The notes below the pieces were generated by a model that saw only the letters and a list, made by a program, of their open reading frames with translations, did not search any database and was not told where the DNA came from. Both the position numbers and the translations under genes were made by a program. A stretch of 64,000 nucleotides of DNA from Humulus lupulus (taxonomy: Eukaryota; Streptophyta; Magnoliopsida; Rosales; Cannabaceae): assembly GCF_963169125.1 (NCBI RefSeq), contig NC_084802.1, positions 12,896,896-12,960,895 on the forward strand, in the 5' to 3' direction. Each line of letters opens with the position of its first letter. The stretch's first letter is position 1. Shown in pieces: positions 57,204 to 64,000 of this stretch.

Positions 57204-59316
57204 TTATCCTCCATAATCCATTCCTAACAAATTCATGCACAGCCTGAATTTGTGTAGAGTGACTATCTTTGTGTCCATATCAGCTGGGTTTTTTTCGATA
57301 GGGACCTTTAGAATATTCACTTGCCCTTGAGTCACTTTATCCCTGATAAAGTGGTATTTTATTTCCACATGCTTGGTCCTATCGTGAAAGACAGGATTTT
57401 TACATAGATATATACAACTTTGACTATCTGAGTATACAATAGGAGTCTCCTTGTAATCCAACAACTCTTTTAGTAAGCCCTTTAGCCATAGTGCCTCTTT
57501 AATAGCCTATGTAACAGTTATGTACTCAGATTCTGTAGTAGACAATGGCACCACAGGTTGTAGCTGAACCTTCCAACTTACACAGTTACCTCTAACCATA
57601 AAGAAATAGGTTGATGTAGATCTCCTATTGTCCCTGTCTTCAGCATAATCTGAATCACTGTAGCCTTCTAGTTCTGTGTTTAATTCCAACTTCCTGTATA
57701 TCAACCCAACCTCAGTAGTTCCTACTAAATATCTGAAAGTCCACTTCATTGCCTGCCAATGTTCTTTGCCTGGATTAGCCATATATTTACTTAGCACACT
57801 CATAACATGGGCAAGGTCAGGTTGGGTGCAAACCATTAAGTACATAATTGACCCAACTGCATTAGCATAGATTATGTTGCTCATATATTCATACTATTCT
57901 TTGGTGAAAGGACTTTGAGACTTGGATAGCTGAAACTAGCTTGTTATAGGTTGCTTAGTAATCTTGGAACCTTTCATAAAAAACTTTTCCAATATCTTGT
58001 TGACATAATCTCCTTAACTAAGAACAAGTTTCCTTTTGTTTCTATCTCTCCTTATATGCATCCCCATAATTTTAGTAGCTTTCCCTAGGTCTTTCATTTC
58101 AAATTATGACATCAAGAGGTTCTTTAGGTTCTCCACTTTAGCTTTTTCCTTGCTGATAATTAACATATCATCTACATAGAGGAGTAGATAAGTAGCTTCT
58201 GAAGCCTGAGTACCTTTGAAATACAAGCATGTATCGTAATAACTTTTAGTAAATCCTTGCTTCGACATAAAAGAATAAAATATTTTGTTCCACTGCCTGG
58301 GAGACTGTTTAAGGCCATATAGGGACCTTTCAAGCTTGCAAACTAGATGCTCTTGTCCTTGTTTTATAAAACCCTTGGGTTGTTCCATAAAAATTTCTTC
58401 TTCTAGTTTACCATGTAAGAATGCAGTGGTTACATCCATTTGTTCCACTTCTAAGTCAAATTGTGTGGCTAGAGCAAGCATTATCCTTATAGTTTTATAC
58501 TTCACCACAGGAGAGAATATTTCAGTGAAGTCAATTCCTTCCTTCTGTGTAAATCCTTTTGCCACTAACCTCGCCTTAAATCTGAGTGGTTCACCCTTAT
58601 TTTGTCCTTCTTTTAGTTTGTATAACCATTTACATGTTATTATACTCTTGCATTTAGGTTTTCTAGTTATCTTCCAAGTTTGATTCTTTAACAGAGACTT
58701 CATTTCCTCCTCCATGGCCTTTTTCCACTTTACTGAGTTGCTGCCATTTACTGCCTCTTCATAGTTGTTAGGTTTTGTACAATTTATTTCCATAGCACTT
58801 AGGAATGCATAGGCCAACACTTCATTCTAGGCATTGAAACAGAATTTCTAATTTGGCTTGGGTATTCTTCGGGCTCTATCTCTTGTTAACTGATAGTCTA
58901 CTAGGGGTTCTGTTTCTTGCTGTGTTTCTGCTGTAGGTTCCACCTGAAAAATATCATCTTGATTTGTTTCATTTTGGGCTGTTTCCACCTGATTTGTGTC
59001 GGGTTCATGGTGCTCTTGTGTTTCTAGTTGAATGTCAGATTGGTAGCTTATAGTTGTGCCTGCATTGTTAGTTTCTAATAGAGTTCATGCACTAGAATCA
59101 AAGTTAGAAACACAAGGGAAAACATTTTCTTTAAATATAACATCTCTACTTATAATTGTTTTCAAACCAGTATTTTCCTTTACCCATAATCTGTAGCCTT
59201 TTGTACCTTCGGGATAGCCCAGAAAAACACATTTAAGTGCTCTAGGTTCTAGCTTTCCTACACTTTGGTGTGCATAGACTGCACAACAAAATACCTTCAG
59301 ATTTGACAAATCAGGT
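57204..59316 (-). pseudogene. Copia pol (element L): integrase end, reverse transcriptase, RNase H
   Basis: In order on the minus strand: integrase C-terminal part (LKVFCCAVYAHQ, CVFLGYPEGTKGYRLW; 59316-59085), a low-complexity linker, reverse transcriptase (WKKAMEEEMKSL, ARLVAKGFTQKEGIDFTE, DVTTAFLHG, the active site LLLYVDDMLI; 58820-58104), and RNase H (GYSDSDYAEDRDNRRSTS, LSTTESEY; then VYSDSQSCIYLCKNPVFHDR, HFIRDKV; to 57204). Stops and frame changes at about 59090, 58820, 58103, 57890 and 57500 inactivate it. Its 5' part is cut off by the LTR at 59317. The sequence looks Tork-like, but the lineage is uncertain. Confidence 0.9.
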
Positions 59317-60338
59317 TGTAACACCCTAAACTCCAGGGACCGTTACGGTGTGCCTTATAAATAGTGCTAAACTCGCTAATCGAGTCATTTGGCCAAAATC
59401 GTGTAACTAAGTATGATTAGCAGTTTATGGGTTTAAAATTTTTGGTTAAGATATAATGTTTCATTAGAACGTTTACTGTATACATTGGGATCTCAAAAAT
59501 ATAATTTAAAGGTCTATTACAAGAAAATATTAACAACTAGCCGATCTAAGCGGCAAAACAGGGTTTAACCCTAGTTCCTCTTTTAACCCTCGGCCATGGC
59601 GGTCGAGCAGCCGCATATGTACACATCATCAACTACGCTCTCCAACTCAAGGATGGTCCAATTTTCTTTTGCCTTTACCTGCACCACATAGCACCCGTGA
59701 GCCGAAGCCCAGCAAGAAAACTCAATATGCCCATGAACAATAATAACATGTCATCAAATCATAAGGCACACGCCTAACAAATATAGCCCTATTCAAGCAG
59801 GCAAATGAGTTCACGTAATGGTGAATATACAACATCAACCGATGATCATAATAATCATCCAGGGCTTTTAGCCCTAAATAGAAGAGTGACAGTTGTAATA
59901 GTCACTAAGGTGGGTTCCGTTCCCATTAGCCATGTGACAATAGGGTCATCGGGGCTTTGTAGATAAGTGATCATTTCACTAGCTTAAACAAGATAGGTGT
60001 TCGATGAACTAGTCCCAATATAACCTACCACATGACCATAGAGTCACAACCATGGGATTCCGCTCCCTAGCCACGTGAGAAACAATCACCTAGGCCTTTG
60101 GCCCTGGCTCTGAGTAACTAGTCTTAGACCAGTCAAGCGCTTAGAATTTTCATTGACCTTAGGGTCGGACCAGCATTAATGCTCCTAGAGTCATTCAACG
60201 CCGATATCGATTAGATCTAATCTTTTATCAGCCCTGCATTCATGACGCTTATACCTTTTCTAACTCTCAGGTTAGTAATATGTGACCAGTGCTGACCTTA
60301 ATTAGTTAATGCCATACACAAGTAAGCAATGCTACCAA
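59317..60338 (-). mobile_element. Chromovirus LTR, reversed, 3' part
   Basis: Left end TGTAACACCCTAAAC interrupts the copia integrase frame. The conserved core is at 59672-59722. It is broken at 60338 by the forward LTR that starts there. Closely related to the copies at 1 and 22709. Confidence 0.85.
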
Positions 60339-63300
60339 TGTAATGCCCTGAAATCCCTAATGCAATTTAATGGCTGGATTAGTAGGCCAAGAGGGCCATA
60401 GTTGTTTAATTATGCCATTACATGAATATATGCATGTTTATGTGAATTATATTATAATATGATGTTATATGCATGCATGTGAGTCCACATTTGATTATTA
60501 GGGTGTTTTGGTAACTTGGCCCATTGATGGCATAATTGTGTATTTCGGTGCATATTGTGATTTATGGATGAGATCCCATTATTATGGAGATATATTCGAG
60601 CTATTCGGCATGAGACGGTCTTATATTATAAATTAGCGGTTTTGTTATAACGGGGTCATTTATTGAGATATTGAGTAATGTGAATGTTTATATGATGATA
60701 AATTAGGAGTTATTGAGATCAGGAGGAAATTCTGGGAGTTTTGACTATAATGTCCCCGGGGGTGTTTTTTGGACCCTGATCACTATGTTTTATTTGAGGT
60801 TACTTAAGTGGTGGACCCAAAACGGGTATGTTTTAAATATTTATAAATCGCAAGCGCATGAATCATTCATATAGAATAGTGATCGTGTAAGCAAGGATGT
60901 CGAACCCAAAGGAGTTGTCTAAAATAAAAAAGAAAACTATTTTAAACCAAAATTAATAAATTCTAACCTAGCTCCAAAGATTGATGAAAATTTGTAACAA
61001 TAAAAATAAAATAAAAGATAATAATAAAGATATTAAAGATAATATATATAACATAAATTAATAATACAAATCAAGATGGTTAAAAAAGATTATTAAGGTA
61101 CTAGAATCCACAAAATATAAGTTCAATAATATTTATAAGTACATTGATTCCCAAGTTTTAGTGATAGTTAAAATAAATCAAACTATCATTTTCCAAATAG
61201 ATTTATAATTTTAAGCTCAAATTACTTCTAAAAAGATAGGATTTTTCTTCACTTTTCAAATTATAATTTCAAAGCATTTAGTGTAAATCAATCTAATGAA
61301 ATAACAAATAAATCAATGAACATTATTTGTAAGGCAAAACATAATATTTTTGTTCTAAGCATTGAATGTGTACAATTTACTGACACATCTTACACAAAGA
61401 ATATTATGTTTTTGCACAAATGAAGAACAAAGTGTAAATATGTTCTAACAATCTAAAATACAAGATATTTAAGATGAAAGAAAATATTTGAAGAAGAAAA
61501 TCCATAAACTTTATTGCACAAAATGGGAAATCAACATACAAAATAAACACTATCTAATTACATATTGTTTCATCATCACCTTAATAATCTTAAAAAGATT
61601 AGAAACTCATAACTAGAATAGAAATTACAAACCAAAAAATTACAAACATAAATAGGAAAAATTGGAGGAGAAACCCCAAAATTTTTCCTCTAAAAACTCA
61701 TAGAAAAATGACCAAAAAAAAGAAAAAGATGAAGAGAATTGAGAGGTTTTGAAAGTGTAGAACTTGTGGTATGGTAACCTCCTCTAAAATATAGCACCTA
61801 AACTCCCTTATTTGTAGCCAAAAAAAGTGTATTAGAATAATCAATTTAAATTAATTAAACTGATTAATTTAATTTAATTAATTATAATATGGAAAATAGG
61901 GGTAAATTGTAGGGTGTAATGATGATTTTGGGGTAAAATGTGTAGAAAAGTTTGGGTAAAAAATTGGTATTTTGGGACATTGTGGGACAAGGGGACAATT
62001 TGATTTGTTGGGCTCAAAAAGGGGAAAAAGAGGCTGCTTTGTGGCAGGGAAGCAGGCTAGGCAGGCAGCTGGTAGGGGAGACATTGGGCCTGCTCGTGCG
62101 TTGGGCCAAAAGTTGGTTGGAGGGAGGCTTGGTCTTCGATGGCTGGGAAAGCATGACTGAAGGAATTAGGGTGCAAAGGAGCTTCGGCTGGCTGGAGGAG
62201 AAACGGTGGGGATGGCTGCTGGGAAGAGGTGAGGCGGGCTGGGTGCATCAGGTGGGCCCAGGAGGAGTTGGAGACGGGCCTGGCAGGTGGGCCTTTGGGC
62301 CTGCTGGCTGCTGAAGGGGCAAGAGCTTGGGCCAATTTCCTTAGCTTTTCTCAAAAATGCCATTTTTTCTTCATTTTTCTTGCTTTTCAAGAGCAAAAAA
62401 AATACAAAAAATTCTCTACAAAATAAACATAAATTAAATCATAATCAAATATTTACAATTATAAAATAAATCATATTAATTCATTGAAGATATTAATTAA
62501 AATTTAATTTAATTTAATTTAACATTTAGTTTCAATAAAACACACATTTTTTTACTTCTAACTAGACACAATAATTTAAATAATTAAATACAACATTTTA
62601 CAACAAAATAACTATAAAAACACACAAAAATAAATAAAAATCAAAATAAACCCAATAAATTCAAAATTACTTTAAAACTTAATAAATCAATTAAAAATTC
62701 AAGAATTAAGCAACAATTAGCACATAAAAAGTGGTAAAATAACTCTATTTTGCAGAGTTATCTTTAAACTTGAAGTAGCTTGTCAGATAGAATCGTACGT
62801 TAGAAAATACTTTCTCTCTTCCCGTTAGTTTCTTTTACCATTTGAGGCAATTTCGAAGAAATCTCGAGTTCTAGGAGTCAGAATCAAGCGATGATCGAGG
62901 CATAGTGATCCTAGGAAAGGCTAGAAGCTTCTTGACCGAGGATTTAATGAGAAACAACCCAATCAAAGGTAATCTAAGTTTTAAGTTTTGAGTTTTTAGA
63001 GTTTCTAAGCTATGAATTGGATTTTGTGGATCGTTGAGTTTTTGGTTCGTTTGAGCCTCGGGATTTGATGATTTTCGATCATTGGGATGTTTGGGAACTT
63101 TGATTTTTTGATTAGGAAGTGTTTAGGTATTTTTTGGAAGGTTTAGGAAGGGAGAAATCGAGTTTTTGGCTGGTTTCTGGGTGAGGGCCGCGGCCCTAGC
63201 TCGAAGAAGCAGGTGGAGGCATTTTGGGCGTGCCGGGCGCCACGACCCTTGCTCCTGGTGTGGCTGGGGGCTACGGCTCAAGGTGCTAGGGCTGCGGCTC

Positions 63301-64000
63301 AGGCAGGGTTTTTAGGCCGTTTGAGTGTTTTGACCTCGGGAACTTGGTTTTAGGCCTCGGGATTGTTCCTACTACCGGATTAGTGGGGTTTGATGTCCTG
63401 GAGGCTAGATCATGCTTCGAGAACCTTTGTTATTTATTTTTATTGATGGTATCCTATATTTGGTTATGACTAGGTGACCGCTAAGGAACTTAAAGGTTGA
63501 TCGTTCTCAAGGGTCGTTCTTTTATTCATTCTTGCTCGAATCAGAGGTAAGAAAACTGCACCTTGTGTATATGACATGCATGATTTTTGTTGAGGCATGT
63601 TCGTTGATAAAGGTGGACATTGATTGCATATTAAATGCTCAGCAGAGCTTGCTTACTTGTGTATGGCACTGATTAGTCAGGGACGGCACTGGTCGCGTAT
63701 TACTGACCTGAGAGTCAGAAACGGCATAAGCATCCTGAACGCAGGGCCGATAAAAGATTAGATCTAATCGATATCAGCGTTGAATGAATCTAAGGACATT
63801 AATGCTGGACCGACCCTAAGGTCGATGAAACTTATAAGCGCTTGGCTAGTTTAGGACTAGTTACTCAGAGCCAGGGCCAAAGGCCTAGGTGACAGCTTGT
63901 CACATGGCTAGGGAGCGGAATCCCATGGTTGCGACTCTATGGTCACGAGGTAGGTTATGTTGGTGACTAGTCATCAAGCACCTATCTTGTTTAAGCTAGT
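60339..64000 (+). mobile_element. Chromovirus LTR, forward, split and running off the window
   Basis: It starts TGTAATGCCCTG (60339), the canonical LTR 5' end. It is interrupted at 60809-62763 by the 2-kb element and continues to the window end with the GC block (63184-63300), GAGGTAAGAAAACTGCACC (about 63545) and the start of the minisatellite zone. The 3' end lies outside. It is inserted in the reversed LTR 59317-60338. Confidence 0.87.
60809..62763 (-). mobile_element. 2-kb LTR-like element (probable solo LTR), copy 2
   Basis: It matches 11636-13677 end to end in reverse, 1,955 bp. The left end reads TGGTGGACCC, the right end CAGAGTTATCT (the final base is changed from the expected CA). 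The flanks TTAAG and TTAAA are a near-perfect target duplication. It includes the terminal hairpin and the GC-rich block (62030-62330). Confidence 0.85.

Overview
This window is plant nuclear DNA, almost certainly from a eudicot, dominated by nested LTR retrotransposons. Spliced genes, GT-AG introns, Ty3/gypsy chromovirus, Tat and Ty1/copia elements and a PIF/Harbinger transposon all point that way. The repeat style would fit Rosales such as Cannabaceae, but that is only a guess. Nothing bacterial or viral in the usual sense is present.

The one complete host gene I can build is a five-exon gene on the + strand (19557-21701). It encodes a 208-residue GRAM-domain protein of the WBP2/UPF0664 family. 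Nearly everything else is transposon-derived.

Layout. 1-3553: two partial chromovirus LTRs, the second carrying a 326-bp palindromic Cassandra-type element with a 5S rRNA-like promoter. 3554-16187: an AT-rich tract interrupted by a complete PIF/Harbinger transposon (5981-14674, 18-bp inverted ends, TAA target duplication). That transposon carries an ORF1 (Myb/SANT-like) gene, a DDE transposase gene split by a 2-kb LTR-like insertion, and captured exons of two host genes (prefoldin subunit 6 and acyl-protein thioesterase); a further LTR copy ends this tract (15158-16187). 16188-19556: AT-rich DNA with a solo LTR, then the promoter side of the host gene. 22709-29469: a reversed LTR fused to a 5'-truncated chromovirus pol with its 3' LTR. 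29470-30240: an unexplained cluster of ten near-identical palindromes.

30974 to about 53570 is one old copia relic. Its 264-bp LTR and body are split by at least five later insertions: two solo chromovirus LTRs nested in each other, a copia-like solo LTR, an 11-kb Tat element with matching LTRs, TTTTC target duplications and an antisense extra gene, and another solo chromovirus LTR. The Tat element itself contains a chromovirus 5' LTR. 55792-59316: copia pol pieces on the minus strand with an LTR, primer-binding site and polypurine tract. 59317-64000: chromovirus LTRs in opposite orientations, one split by a second copy of the 2-kb element.

LTRs of one chromovirus family alone fill roughly 20 kb of the 64 kb. 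Several insertions keep 5-bp target duplications, so their order can be read directly. All element coding regions except the Harbinger transposase carry visible stops, frameshifts or deletions; the transposase reading frame is damaged only by its insertion.
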